This document shows positions 42,780 to 54,198 of a stretch of 64,000 nucleotides of DNA, piece by piece. The notes under the pieces are model-generated. The model worked only from the letters and a program-made list of their open reading frames with translations. It was not told the DNA's origin and did no database searches. The translations under genes and the position numbers were made by a program. The stretch is from positions 4,483,724 through 4,547,723 of the forward strand of contig CM030938.1 of the NCBI GenBank assembly GCA_018136815.1, read 5' to 3'. The stretch is from Isochrysis galbana (Eukaryota > Haptophyta > Isochrysidales > Isochrysidaceae). Position 1 is the first letter of the stretch, and each line of letters begins with the position of its first letter.

Positions 42780-43735
42780 CGCCTTGTTTGGAACCATGCG
42801 CCAACCACGTGTAAGGTTTGCGGGTCGTGGGTTGTACGAGCGTGCTGCAGTGTGTGGTGGCATGTATGTAGGCCCAGGTCAATCCTTTATTGTTTCTGCA
42901 AGTTTGGGCGGCTGCTCCAACTTTACACAAGTTTGGGCCCTCTCTACAAGTGAGCCACAAGTTTGGGGGCGGGCGGCCCCCCTCTCTAATAGTATAACCC
43001 CCTATCTAGGAGTAAAATGCCCCCTCTACAGTAGAATACCGCTTTGGTCACGTTCACGTTCCCCTGCCTTCTCCCTGCAATTTTTTTCTTACTCACATAA
43101 ACAGGACGATTTATAGAGATGAACTGGGGTGCTCTTGTGCTCTTGATGTCAGGACAATGAAAGCCCGCGGCGGCCGCAAGCGCATGCCCCGAACCCAAAA
43201 CCGGGCCCTTGGTAGCGCACCAGGGCCGCACCCCGCACCCCCGACACCAAAGACAAAGGAATGAGGAGGGGAAGGCGAGGGGGCGGAGGGAAGGGAGGTA
43301 AGGGCGTTGGCGGTAGTGCAGCGGCGAGAGAATGCGCTGTCTGGTAGTAAGTAGGTGTGTAGCCCAGAACCTTCAGATCTTTTTTTTTTGGTGGAGCAGT
43401 AGATATAGGCCGAGGATATACGGGGCTCGGGATGAAGATGGTGTTGAACCTTCAATGTTAAGGTGGCGAAGTTGTGATCCATGGCGGGCTTGAGGCACGG
43501 GGCACATGCGGGGGGGGCATCACCTCTGCGCATTGCGGGGGGGGGGGGGGGGGGGGGCGTCGCGCAAGGGGTTTTGTTTTTTGGGCGAGCCACTAGGAAC
43601 GGCGAACTCTGACCCGAATATCCACGAAATATCTGCGGATATCTCGGATATCTTCGCCCGCCAAAGCCGCCCAAATATCCAAGAGATATATCCGGATATA
43701 TCCGCCAACCCCTAACCCCTACTCCACTAGTATGA
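42780..43735. repeat. Repeat-rich interval
   Basis: 42,880-42,980 has three or four CAAGTTTGGG-type words. 43,525-43,557 is a poly-G run. 43,610-43,730 carries AAATATCC and GATATATCCG subterminal repeats and ends CCCCTAACCCCTACT, an inverted relative of 39,595-39,720. The frames on the minus strand are not supported by any domain. Confidence 0.45.
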
Positions 43736-46700
43736 CGAATTGGGATGGCCCATAGGGCCTGAGGGCAATGAGGAAGGAGGCAGACCGGCGGCAGGCGCGG
43801 CGGAGGAGACGACTTCGGAGACGCTGACGGGCTGAGGCCCGCCAGCAGAGGAAGGCGGGCAGGCGGGCTTGGGCGAGGGCGAGGACGGCGGCGAAAGCGA
43901 CATCGAGCGAGAGGCGAGAGGCGAGGGTGAGTGTGAGGAGGGCTGTGATGGCAGGGGCTGGCGAGAGAAGGAGAGGTTGTAGGGTATATGAGTGTTACGA
44001 GAGCGAGAGCGACGAGAGCGAGAGCGACGACGGATGACGACTGGCGACAGGACGACGGACAACGACACCCAGGAAAACACCCCGACTCTCGCCCCACGAC
44101 TTTCTCACATAACTCGACTGAAATCAAACCCAAACACTCCGGCCAGACGACGACGGACGACGATCAGAAGGCGATCTGTCGGCGATCCCGTCTGGAAGGG
44201 GAATCGCACCATAACGGAAACGAGGGGCAATCCTGCCGCACAAGATTCCAAAAGACTTACCAAATAAGACGAGTGAAGTGCGGTGTGCCTAAGGGGGAGA
44301 TGCGATGAGATTGCAAATTAAACCTGATTGCAATCACTGAAGTAGATAGAGAAGCGCGGAGAAGATAGCGAATTAAGAATTAAGCCTATTTGCGAGGCGC
44401 CTAGGAGGGAGAAAGGTGGGGGAACTTCCCTTCTCTTCGAGAGAAAGAGAGAGAACGCTCCACAATCCAAGACCCTATGCGTCCAAGCGAAGCTTTTTGA
44501 CCGAGAACGAGAACGAGAGAATTATAACGATAAATGCCGAACGACGAAGAGAAGAGAGAAGCCTAACGAGTGTCGACTCGCGAATGCGACACCCCCCTGC
44601 TAGGATCGAGCGTCCCGCGAGGAAAGAAGAGAGCCTAACGGACATCGGAGAGCTCCGAACAAGCCACGAGAATAAAGGCAGAAGAGCAATCCTGAACGAG
44701 ACCGAATGAGCGAAGAGCGAAGAGCGAATAAATCCGAAGAGCGAATGAAACAATAAATCTGAAGAGCGAATGAAACAATAAATCCGAATGGATGGAGAGC
44801 CGCGCGCCAAGACGGAAGACGTGATGAGCGACGCACCGAGAAGTTACAAGTTACGAACAATCGAGGACCGATGAGAACGCGGAACGACGAGAATCGAGAA
44901 TCGAGAGCGAGAAACGAAGAACGATATGAACGCGGAACGACGAGAATCGGAATCGAAGAACGAACGACGAACGACGAACGACGAACTATAAGAATAGTGC
45001 GCGACGATCGAAGAGACAGGGAGTACCACACCCGTCCGGACGATAAGGTGTAGAATCGGCGGCCGGCGCGGCAGACCGCAGGACTCAACGCTGCAACCCA
45101 TCCCCTTCTCTCTTTTACGAGAGTTTTACCTGGATGTTTGGGCGGTGTGGCGGCACCCAAGTTACAACGCGGCGTCTCCTGTTCTTCGATATATGAGTAG
45201 TCGAACAGCCAACGGCGAAAGGCGGCGAGATATCACGACGGGCTCGGCACGTCACGCGCGAGCTAAACGACGAGGTACGCGGGTCTCCTGACAGAGCGCA
45301 GCGAAAGGGGAGGGAGATCCATCCTCCGTGGTCGAAAGGGGAGCGAGCCATACCTCTCTTCCCGCGGGGGGGAACTATTCGGCGACCGCGGGGGGAAAAT
45401 TCGGCGACCGCGGGGGGGAACTGGAAAAGAATTCCCGTACGTTCCCGTACCCCGATCAAACGTAAACGACGGCGTTGAGAGATATCGGAGGGGCGTGATA
45501 GTCGCGACTGTCAGAAGAACGCAGAGGGTGTATCGAGCAGAGAGACGAGGGTGCGATCCGATGGCGACAGGCGTGCGAGAGCCTCGGAGCGACAGCGAAC
45601 GAAGGTAGGCGAGGCAAGGGCAGCGTGCGCAAATGCATGGGAGCCAAACCACGGGGAACCGCGCGACGATCCCGACGAGTACCACCACTGCCCGAGGACG
45701 AAGACCGCGTGCTAAGTCAACGAAGCATATGGCGGCGGCCTCGCCTATTCCCTAACGGCGGTTGGGGCCGAGGACGACGAGACGACGAAGGTAGGCGCGG
45801 TGGGCGTCGGGGATCTCCGGCTCGCCCTCGCAAAGGAAGCGAATGAACGGCTGGCAGTAGTACGGCGAATGGGCGCCATCGCCTGTCCCATATCGCCAAT
45901 TATCGGGATGGTCGGGACGAGCCGTATCGTGATCGGGAGGAGCGGGGCGGAAGGCGCAATAGGCACAGCCGGTGGCTGTGGTCCATACACCGCCCTCAGA
46001 CGTAGGGCGCTGCGTGCGAGGCACCTTCATAGATGCGTCGGTCGGACGAGCCCTAGCGAACGAAGCAGCCAGATCAGCGTGCCCACAATAGCGTGACATC
46101 GGGTCGAAATCAACCTTGGCGTTACGCCAAGATCCGCCAGCAGAGGAAGGCGGGCAGGCGGGCTTGGGCGAGGGCGAGGACGGCGGCGAAAGCGACATCG
46201 AGCGAGAGGCGAGAGGCGAGGGTGAGTGTGAGGAGGGCTGTGATGGCAGGGGCTGGCGAGAGAAGGAGAGGTTGTAGGGTATATGAGTGTTACGAGAGCG
46301 AGAGCGACGAGAGCGAGAGCGACGACGGATGACGACTGGCGACAGGACGACGGACAACGACACCCAGGAAAACACCCCGACTCTCGCCCCACGACTTTCT
46401 CACATAACTCGACTGAAATCAAACCCAAACACTCCGGCCAGACGACGACGGACGACGATCAGAAGGCGATCTGTCGGCGATCCCGTCTGGAAGGGGAATC
46501 GCACCATAACGGAAACGAGGGGCAATCCTGCCGCACAAGATTCCAAAAGACTTACCAAATAAGACGAGTGAAGTGCGGTGTGCCTAAGGGGGAGATGCGA
46601 TGAGATTGCAAATTAAACCTGATTGCAATCACTGAAGTAGATAGAGAAGCGCGGAGAAGATAGCGAATTAAGCCTATTTGCGAGGCGCCTAGGAGGGAGA

Positions 46701-46879
46701 AAGGTGGGGGAACTTCCCTTCTCTTCGAGAGAAAGAGAGAGAACGCTCCACAATCCAAGACCCTATGCGTCCAAGCGAAGCTTTTTGACCGAGAACGAGA
46801 ACGAGAGAATTATAACGATAAATGCCGAACGACGAAGAGAAGAGAGAAGCCTAACGAGTGTCGACTCGCGAATGCGACA
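43736..46879 (-). mobile_element. Gypsy-like retroelement debris, two 5' copies plus gag fragment
   Basis: 43,841-44,591 and 46,136-46,879 are near-identical direct copies, read on the minus strand, of an LTR or leader region followed by the start of a gag-like frame (matching 30,457-31,010). A gag C-terminal fragment (45,752-46,130) carries the same CAYCAFRP, YGTGDGAHSP and IRFLCEGE module as the large gypsy element. Protease, RT and integrase are absent, so this is a broken set of pieces. The high identity of the two copies implies a recent event. Confidence 0.7.
44600..45740 (-). other. Unassigned sequence between the two retroelement copies
   Basis: AT-richer CGAACGACGAAC and AATCGAGAATCG repeats (44,880-45,000) and GGGGGGAA words (45,365-45,420) are present. 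Open frames on the minus strand are Ser/Arg-rich with no domain. No pol similarity is recognised. Confidence 0.35.
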
Positions 46880-47770
46880 TAGTAGTGCACGGGGGGAGCC
46901 GCCTGATGGTGGGGGGGGAAGGGCCGGGGGAATGGGGGTGTAGAAAGTAAATTAAACCTTTTAATAGTCTCACCGCACACGCGGCCGTGGACCCTCTACT
47001 TTCTACTCACGTAGGAAAACTTTCTACACCCCCACTCCCCCGGCCCTTCACCCCCCGCCATAAGGCGACTCCCCCCGTGCACTACTAGGGGGATAGGGGT
47101 GAAGGGCTTAGATATGGTCCGGTGGCCCGCGCCTCCCCCCGGTGATCTTTCCCCCCCTTCCTCCTGTGTCTCCGAGTGGGCGGCGGTCTCAGCCCCGACT
47201 TATCCTGTAAACAGGTGCGGGACTTACCTATTTTTCGGTGAGCGGAGCTCTCGCTCCGCCCACCCCCTTCTCCGCGCTCTCTCTCCCCTCTCCTGCGGCA
47301 CGCGCGATGGCGCGCCTGCGGCAGGCCTGCAGCTGCCCCTGGCGACCCCTGGAGGCTCCTGGAGGCCAGCTCTGGGGGCAGAGGAGGCTGGGACTGGGCC
47401 CTGGTCTCCCCTGCCTCTCCCTCGCTGGCGCTCCTGGGCCTCAGGGGCCCCCACTCTGCACCTGTCTGCCTGTCGACCAGGGGGGGAAGGGGGTTGGAGC
47501 GATGGGCTGGCCGCGAGGGGCCAGGACGAGCGAACCAGGCGTGCCTGCCAGTGGGAGAGTGGGTCAGCAGGGCAGTGGCCTCCTAGCAAGCCATCAGGCA
47601 TGCCAGGAGGATGGGTGGTTCCTCCCCCACGGCAGGGGAGGAGTGGAGAGAGGGGGGGGCTCGTGCCCCCCCATGGGCGAACCAAGTATAAACTTAGTTG
47701 TCGGGGGTGTAGAAAGTATGCTACGTGTAGGTAGTGGTTCCATGCGCCGCGAGTGCGGTAAGAAGCTAAC
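46880..47770. mobile_element. TIR DNA transposon, copy 2 (short, intact-looking)
   Basis: The left arm is about 46,945-47,087 (TCACCGCAC to CACTACTA). The body is 47,088-47,700 and the right arm is 47,703-47,768, inverted (TGTAGAAAGTATGC to GAGTGCGGTAAG). A partial, oppositely oriented arm (46,882-46,940) abuts the left end head to head. The body has no transposase. It is the best reference for the un-inserted structure, since copies 1 and 3 both carry insertions in this body. Confidence 0.7.
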
Positions 47771-48259
47771 ATGATTTTTTTCAATATCAACATACCAATA
47801 CCAAGCCGCTCAGCAGCTGCTACGCTATGCCACATGCTACAACTTCCGTTATCAGTTAATCTTGTGATTCCAGCCCACGCACCCAAATCGACTCGCAGGA
47901 GCGACATGACCTCAAACGGCTAGCAGACAATCAGGCCTGTGCTCACCGACTAACTACTGTCTAGTTGTAGCGAAGCATTTGGGGACAAGGCTCCTCCCTC
48001 TTCAAGGTGCCACGCTGTTCTCTTCTAGTTGGCGCAAGCCATTCGTGGCGCTTTCCTGAGGCACAGCGCGATCTCTGCGAACAGAAAATCCGAGTCATCC
48101 ATGGGCCAATCTTGTGCGAAAGCCACCGGAAGCAGCGCATTAACGTACTTCCCAGGCATGGAAACATCAAGAGGGCCAAGACCCCAAATCTAGCTTTGGC
48201 AGCCCACTTTCATTCTTCTGCAGTCACATCGGAGCGCTGCTAAGACGACAAGCGCTTGC
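47771..48259. other. 3' flank of the CIA30 gene
   Basis: No supported gene. It probably includes the 3' UTR of the minus-strand CIA30 gene. Confidence 0.4.
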
Positions 48260-49909
48260 TTATGCGACTGCGACAAGCTCCTGAGCAGCGCAGCCGTAGC
48301 CATCGATGGCCGTTACTTCTAGTGCCACCGTGCCGAGCTTTCCTTCGGCCCAAATGCTTAGTGTACGAACGTCGTGCAACGTTGTTGCATCCGGGCAGTA
48401 TTCAGGATAGGCGGTGCAAGACTTAATGGGCTCGCCGGTGGCGTCATCCCAAAAGTCGGTAAATTCCTTGAAGGGGATCTCGACCTATGACACGAGGAGA
48501 AAAATTCATGAGAACGCGCCGCGTGCTGTGATACTGCCATGCCGCCGAGTCACGAGGCCTTGCGCTTTCTCTTTGACGGACAGCTCACCTCGGAAAATTT
48601 CGAGGACGCCTTGACGTCGAGGGTCGCCTTGTAACCATAGGCGAAGAACTTGCCACCCTTCGGGTGGGCGTTGCCAAAAGAGAGTCGGAACCTATCGTGC
48701 AATTGGCGCTGGTGAGTTCGGCTTGTTTCTCCAAAAAGCTCACACTAGCAAAGCTCACACAAGCGTCGAGCCATCACCTGGCCAAACAGACTAGGTCGTG
48801 TGACTGCAAATATTGTGCACTTCAGATAGACAAGCCGCTTACACACCCGTCATAGTCTGTGGTCGAGCGCAACGTGATAGCTATGCCGGTGCAACCTGAC
48901 ACGTCCGGAAACGTGTGCCCGAGCAACCTGGGGCTCGACGAACAGTGGATAAAGCCGGGCGCCTTGAGTGCAGGCACAATGCGCACTTCACCTACGCATG
49001 CATGGGTGAGCACACAGACTCGCTTTTTCCGTCACTCTGCGTGTGCGATTACTCTCCCTCCCATCTTCGTGGTCTTTGGAAACAGTTCGTTCGCTCCCCA
49101 CGCTCGATCACTTAAATCCTCGCCCCTACCCCTTCCCCCATGTTCGGGGTAAGCCCCCTCCCCCCTCCTCCTGCTCTCTTCATGCTCGCAGAGCGGATTG
49201 GCGCTGATCTGGTTGACTCTGCCTGCTGCCCCCCTGCTAGACTCGACCAAGCCATTCAAAGTGGGATTAGCTTTGTATCGCTCTGCCGCGACGGCTCTCC
49301 CCTGCTCATTTGCCTCTCCCTGCACCGTGGAGGACCAGCGAGACGTTGCCCTCACCCCCAACCCCTCCCTCCCCTTACGTCGCTCACCGCAGAAGACCCA
49401 AAAGTCATTGTTCTGGTTGACTGCGCATCCCTCCCACCTCTCCCTCCCGTCGCTCACCGTATAAGATGAGAGGGGCATTGCTCTGGTTGACTGCGCATCC
49501 CTCCCACCTCCCACCCCTCCCCTCCCTTCGCTCACCATAGAAGATGAGAGAGGCATTGCTCTTGTTGACTGCGAATCCCTCCCACCCTTCCCATCCCTTC
49601 GCTCACCGTAGAAGACCAGAGAGGCATTGCTCTGGTTGACTGCGCACCCCTCGCGCCCTTCCCCTCCCTTCGCTCACCATAGAAGACGAGAGAGGCATTG
49701 CTCTGGTTGACTGCGCATCCGCCCGAAGAGCGTCCGCCCATCACCGGGTCGTTCTGCTCAACCCACAGGTGGTCGAGGCGGTGCGCGAGGCCATCGAAGC
49801 GCGCGAGAGGCACGCGCCCACCCGACTCGGCCGCGCACGCCACGCAAAGCCAGAGCGCCAGAGAGACCCGGAGCGCTGAGGGCAGCGACGGCGAGGGCGG
49901 CGCCGCCAT
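48260..49909 (-). CDS. CIA30-domain protein with signal peptide and duplicated mini-exon
   Basis: The CIA30 domain is a jelly-roll fold known from the mitochondrial complex I assembly factor NDUFAF1 and from algal or plastid relatives. Exons are 49,678-49,909, 48,843-48,991, 48,589-48,708 and 48,260-48,484; all junctions are GT-AG and in phase, giving 241 residues. Residues 1-28 are a signal peptide (LRVSLALWLCVACAA), so the product enters the secretory route or, in an alga with a complex plastid, possibly the plastid. Family motifs follow: WVEQNDPVMGGRSSG, LVFYGEVRIV, LKAPGFIHC, FPDVSGCTGIAITLRS, YGYKATLDVK, VEIPFKEFTDFW and the final LSIWAEGKLGTVALEVTAI. Intron 1 (686 nt) holds four extra copies of the 3' end of exon 1, each with its own donor. 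Confidence 0.88.
49388..49710 (-). repeat. Five tandem copies of a 33-nt mini-exon with splice signals
   Basis: Copies lie at 49,388-49,420, 49,458-49,490, 49,536-49,568, 49,607-49,639 and, as the end of exon 1, 49,678-49,710. The spacing is 70, 78, 71 and 71 nt. Each is preceded by an AG and followed by GTGAGCG. Each is 33 nt long and phase 1 on both sides, so inclusion would keep the frame and add eleven residues related to VNQSNASLVFY. Confidence 0.85.
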
Positions 49910-50580
49910 CGGCGTCCGCTGATGGCCTTCCGTTCACATCAGTTTCACAGTGGGCGATTGGCGTCTGGATATCTCTGAAGGTCTGGCATTCTACTTTTCT
50001 ACCCGAATCCAAGTGGTCATTGGTTATTGGCCTTCATCTCAGGCCAGCGTTCGAAAGATAGGTGCACAGCGGCTGCGCGATGATCAAGTCCCAACCGAGG
50101 TCTTGGACGAGATCGGCACCCCAATCGAGGTGCGGGATGTACATGTAGTCGACATCGACGTATTATCGACGTCGGACGTCGGATGGAAACAGATCACACG
50201 CCGCACGCCAAACCTCGCCACATCCACATCAGGCATCAGTATGAGCGCGGGGAACAATACCGAATAGAAGAATTCCCCTACAACGCTGTCGCACACACAC
50301 ACACCCCTCTCAGCCACCTTGAAAGAAAGGGCTTGCTGGCCCCGCAACATCGCAACATCGCGGCGTTGCCCGCTTGCCCGCGCCTGTCGCCTGTGTGCCA
50401 TTGTTGCGGGTGCTGCTGTCCGTGGCGACTGCACGGTCCACCTCTCCGCTCTCCACCTGCAATGCCAGCTTGCGTACCTTGCGCGAAGCCTTCTCCGTAT
50501 CGCTTGCGCGCATGGACTCGATGAGGGAGAAGAGCTGGAGCTCTGGAGCTGGAACTGACTGAGGATCAATCAACAATCAA
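49910..50580 (-). other. Upstream of the CIA30 gene: methyltransferase relic and an unassigned frame
   Basis: 50,040-50,160 (-) is a relic of the methyltransferase domain (see separate entry). 50,310-50,576 (-) holds an open frame (FSLIESMRASDTEKASRKVR and following) with balanced composition but no domain that I can name. The rest shows nothing recognisable. Confidence 0.35.
50040..50160 (-). pseudogene. Relic of the phage-type methyltransferase domain
   Basis: The translation shows YIPHLDWGADLVQDLGWDL, then a CTYLSNAGLR segment. This aligns with YIPHFCGDALHIQNLGWDL and the CTYLS catalytic block of the ORF at 17,929-18,996. It is an old fragment, most simply the remains of another methyltransferase-bearing retroelement, though no gag or pol similarity is seen next to it. 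Confidence 0.6.
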
Positions 50581-51240
50581 CGGACAACGGACAACGGAAG
50601 CTCGAAGCACACTTGGCAGATTTGCATCTGCCAAAGATTTGATCTGCGATCCTCGTAGCCCGTAGCCCCTCCATTCCTCCGGCAGCCACACCCCAGGCAA
50701 GCCCAGTGGCCAGTGGGTGTTGTTGGGGTATTGGCGTCCTCACCTCGCGTCCCTAGACCCTAGACCTAGAAGACCCTAGATGGGAAATACTGTGCTGGTG
50801 CTGGTGTGCTGGTGCTGGGGCCTGCAAATGCATTTCAAATACATTCGAGGCCTACAACCCAGGACGCGCTTCAAATACAGCCAAATACATATGCATATGT
50901 GTTTGGCTTCTGACCTCCCTCTGGCCAATTATGAAAAATACGTATTTCCCATCTATGTAGACATGTAGGCTCGCGTCTCTCTGACGAGCTGGCCTCGCCT
51001 CTCCCCCGGCCCCTCCCAACCCCCCGCGTCTTTTAACTTTCTACCGGGTCCCTCCCCGCCCTCCCCTTTCCCCAACTCAAACACGCGCGGCCACCGGCTG
51101 CCGCCGCCGCCGCCGCCGCCCTCTCTCTCTCACTCTCTTTCCCTCTCTCTCTCTCTCTCTCCCCTCCCCCCCCCTCCTCCCCCTCTCTCCGCTATCTCGC
51201 TGCGCCTCGCCGGCTGCGTGGAGCGTGCGAGCGCCACACC
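50580..51240. promoter_or_regulatory. EB1 upstream region with CT tracts
   Basis: 50,580-51,000 shows no gene; 50,790-50,960 has ACATATGCATATGT and CAAATACA words. 51,100-51,185 is GCCGCC and CT repeat sequence, probably the 5' UTR or core promoter of EB1, ending 60 bases before its ATG in CGCCACACCATGG, a good initiation context. Confidence 0.45.
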
Positions 51241-53159
51241 ATGGCAAAGATGGGTGCGCCCCCTGCTTCCCCTTTCTCCCTCAACCCCTCCCTCCTCCCT
51301 CTCTCTGCCACTCCGCGCCCAGCCGACCTCGAGCATCCCCCCCCCCCCCCCCAACACACTGTGGTTTTATCAGCCCTTGCATGCCCGCCCCCACCTCCCT
51401 GCCCCACCGCACCTGTTGCTTCACGGGCATTCTCTCTCCCTCCTCTCCCCCTCTCCCCCACTCCTCTTTTACTCTCTTGCGGTCTCGGTCAGCTCCTCGG
51501 CAAATTCGAGCCCTCTTTTGGACTCTCCACACGGCCACCCTCGCTCCTTGCCTCTGCTCCTGATCGCGCCGCATTAACCTACGCCATTCACATCCCGCTT
51601 ACTTCGTTTGCCTCACCCCGAACGACTCGCCCCTCCTCCCTCTTCTCATCTCTCTAAAAACACGTCACGGACCTTCTCAGGTATCATGAACGAGGGCTAC
51701 TTTGTGGGCCGTAAGGAGCTTACGGCCTGGATCCGTGAGCACTTTGATCCGGGCTTCCAAAAGGTGAGAGGCCCAGCACACTGGCTCACAGCCGCCACAG
51801 TTGAAACAACTCCAGCCGGTGACATCATTCTAGACTCCATCGCGGCCCAGATGACAATCGCGCTTCCTGTGTTGCAACAGGTGGAGGACCTGGCGAGTGG
51901 CGCAATCTACTGCCAGATCCTCAACTCGGTTCACCCTGGTTCAGTTCAGATGTCTAAGGTCAAGATGGGCGCCAAGACAGAGGTCGAGTACATTCACAAC
52001 TTCAAGCAGCTGCAGGTGTGCAAGGGCTCAAAGCATCAGCCAGTATCGGGAGCGTTGTGGGCGGATGGATTGTTGTCCGTCGGCACACAGGGCTGACGAT
52101 TCTGGAGGAGCAACATGAGCGCGATCATTCGATCCGCTCTATCGTGGCACGATCATAGGCTGGGTTTACCAAAAAAAAGATCGATCGGTATATCGAAGTC
52201 GACAAGCTTATCAAGCGCTCTTTTCAGTTCAACATGGAGTTCCTTCAATTCATGAAATGCTATTGGGATATGTGAGTAATAGGCGAGCCCTGCTCCTTTT
52301 CTTGGCTACATTAGAGGCCCAGCTCGCCTTCGATTTCTATGCGAAGAGAAGGCTTGCTTTTGAGAATCCGAGAAATAACGGTTGCTCGCGTGCTCACCGT
52401 CAACCCTTTCTAGGAACATTGGAGAGGGGGGCGGCTCCGCTGTTGAGGATGGCCTCAAGGAGAACAACCAGCCTGCTGCTCCTGCCGAAAAGCCTGCTGT
52501 CGCCAAGCGTGCGACAGCCAAGGAAACCAAGGAGGTGGTTTCAGGTGGTGAGCCATAGCAGGGGCCGGCGGTGGGAGGAGGCGCTCCTCTACCCTGCGCG
52601 TTTGAGTTTGGGAGTGGGGGGGGGGGGGGCAGTGCACGGGCTCTTCTTACCGACATGTGCGTCCTATTGAGTTTCCGTGTGCGTACAGGAGCGGAGGGCA
52701 AGATGTCATATACCTCTATGCCATTGACAGAGCCCACTTATCCCTCAGGTGCTCGACGCATTGGCAGTGGGGCGGGGTACGCCTCCAAGAGTGGACGTGG
52801 CGCGGCTCCGCCCAGCCCCTCACCGGCAGTGGTTGAAGAACATCAGCGTGAGGTGTGATGCGCCACACACTCCTCTTTGGGGCATCTAGCTTCTCATTGC
52901 GAGGAATTGCGTTCTCCTATTCGACGAGAATGGCCTCTCTCCATGCAAATTTGCCCGGTGTCTTTAGGTGACCGAGCTTAAGCTAGCAGTGGAGAATCTG
53001 GAGCGCGAACGCGATTTCTATTATGCGAAGTTGCGCGAGGTTGAGGTCATGTGCCAGAACAAGGAGAGCCAAGGCGAGGAGCAGTGCACCGTTGCCGAGG
53101 TCCTCGCTATTCTCTACAAGATGGACGAGGCAGAGGAATTTGAAGCTCCTGCGAACTAG
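51241..53159 (+). CDS. EB1 family microtubule plus-end tracking protein
   Basis: EB1 binds growing microtubule ends through an N-terminal calponin-homology domain and recruits partners through a C-terminal dimer. Seven exons: 51,241-51,253, 51,681-51,763, 51,881-52,015, 52,159-52,271, 52,414-52,547, 52,689-52,852 and 52,968-53,159. All introns are GT-AG and the total, 834 nt, is in frame (277 residues; human EB1 has 268). CH domain: GRKELTAWIREHF, then GAIYCQILNSVHPGSV, KVKMGAKTEVEYIHNFKQLQ, AGFTKKKIDRYIEVDKLIK and NMEFLQFMKCYWDMN. A Pro/Ala/Gly-rich linker follows. The EBH domain is VENLERERDFYYAKLREVEV and ILYKMDEAEEFEAPAN. There is no terminal EEY/F tail. Exon 1 (13 coding bases) is inferred from an in-phase donor; otherwise translation would start at the ATG at 51,686. 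Confidence 0.93.
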
Positions 53160-53759
53160 CTGTGTGAAACATACCGGAGGCCGTTGGGAGCAGTCGCTGC
53201 ACTTCTCACGGCACCATGCGACAACCTGTTACCAACCCCGCCGACGTTGGACGCCGTGCGGAGGACTTGCACACATTTACAACGTGCGGCATGCGCCGAA
53301 TAATCGCTTCGCATATAGGCATGTCTGCCCATGGAGTTTGTCTGACGAGGACGGCAGCAGCGGACACAAGACGACGATCAAGGTTTCGGCGCCCGGTAAC
53401 GTAAAGTGAAATCTACAACGCGTTTGCCTGTAGCAGCACTTTTTATTCTCAACATTGGACTCGCTTGGACCAGGGAAGAAGGAATAGGTTGCCCTGTGCG
53501 AATTCTGACCACGGCCCTATTGACAAGCATTCATTGCTTGGGGTGGCGGCGGGTCCCAAAGCGCATGATTTCTTCTTTGTTTGCACTCTTCCTCAAGCTG
53601 TGCCATACACCTCCAAGCCTGCATGCTTTGTCCACATAAATAAGTAGCAATCATGGTTGGAATAGCATGCAGGGGATCGTTTAGATTTCCTTTCTTGTCT
53701 CTGGGAGAACGCAAATAAGCGCTAACAAAACTTTTCATGTTCTCGCTACGCACCCGGAA
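53160..53759. other. EB1 3' flank, no gene seen
   Basis: Lower GC than the exons. It is probably 3' UTR and intergenic; open frames show no domain. Confidence 0.4.
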
Positions 53760-54198
53760 CTATCGTTAAAACGATAGGGTCAAGGAGCGCGCGCCGCCCC
53801 TCTCCTCCCTCCGCGCCGACCGATCAGGACATGGCAAACGCCACGCAGCCGCACCGACCTCCAGCAGAGACCACGCCTACCCAAGTACACGAGTAGAGCC
53901 ACGACGCGACACGCGCCCGGAGCAAACGAGCCTCAGCCGGAGATCATAAACCACATTTTGTAGTGGTTTTTGTAGCGGCGCAGTAGCAACTTCAACTTCG
54001 TCGAGTCCCACCGTGTTCCCAAGCGAGTCCCCCCGAGTTCCCGAGTCTATACCCCGAGTCAAAAAAAAATCTTCTTAAAAATCTCCGCTACGTGTGCGGC
54101 GTGAGGCAGGGTGCTCCTGTGACTCCCTACTAACCAACCGTCAACCTTAACCCCTAACAACCCCCTCCCCCTTCCCCAGTTCCCTCTTTGGCGGGGCG
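53760..54198 (+). mobile_element. Dispersed repeats: palindrome-ended element and a second family
   Basis: 53,760-53,870 starts with CTATCGTTAAAACGATAG and GGGTCAAGGAGCGCGC and matches 24,160-24,267 in inverse orientation. 54,064-54,198 is an inverted match of 12,575-12,705. Confidence 0.55.

Noticed and set aside
43841-46879. Pair of LTRs bounding a short element
   Set aside because: The duplicated block includes the start of a gag-like frame, which an LTR should not contain; a duplication of the 5' region fits better.
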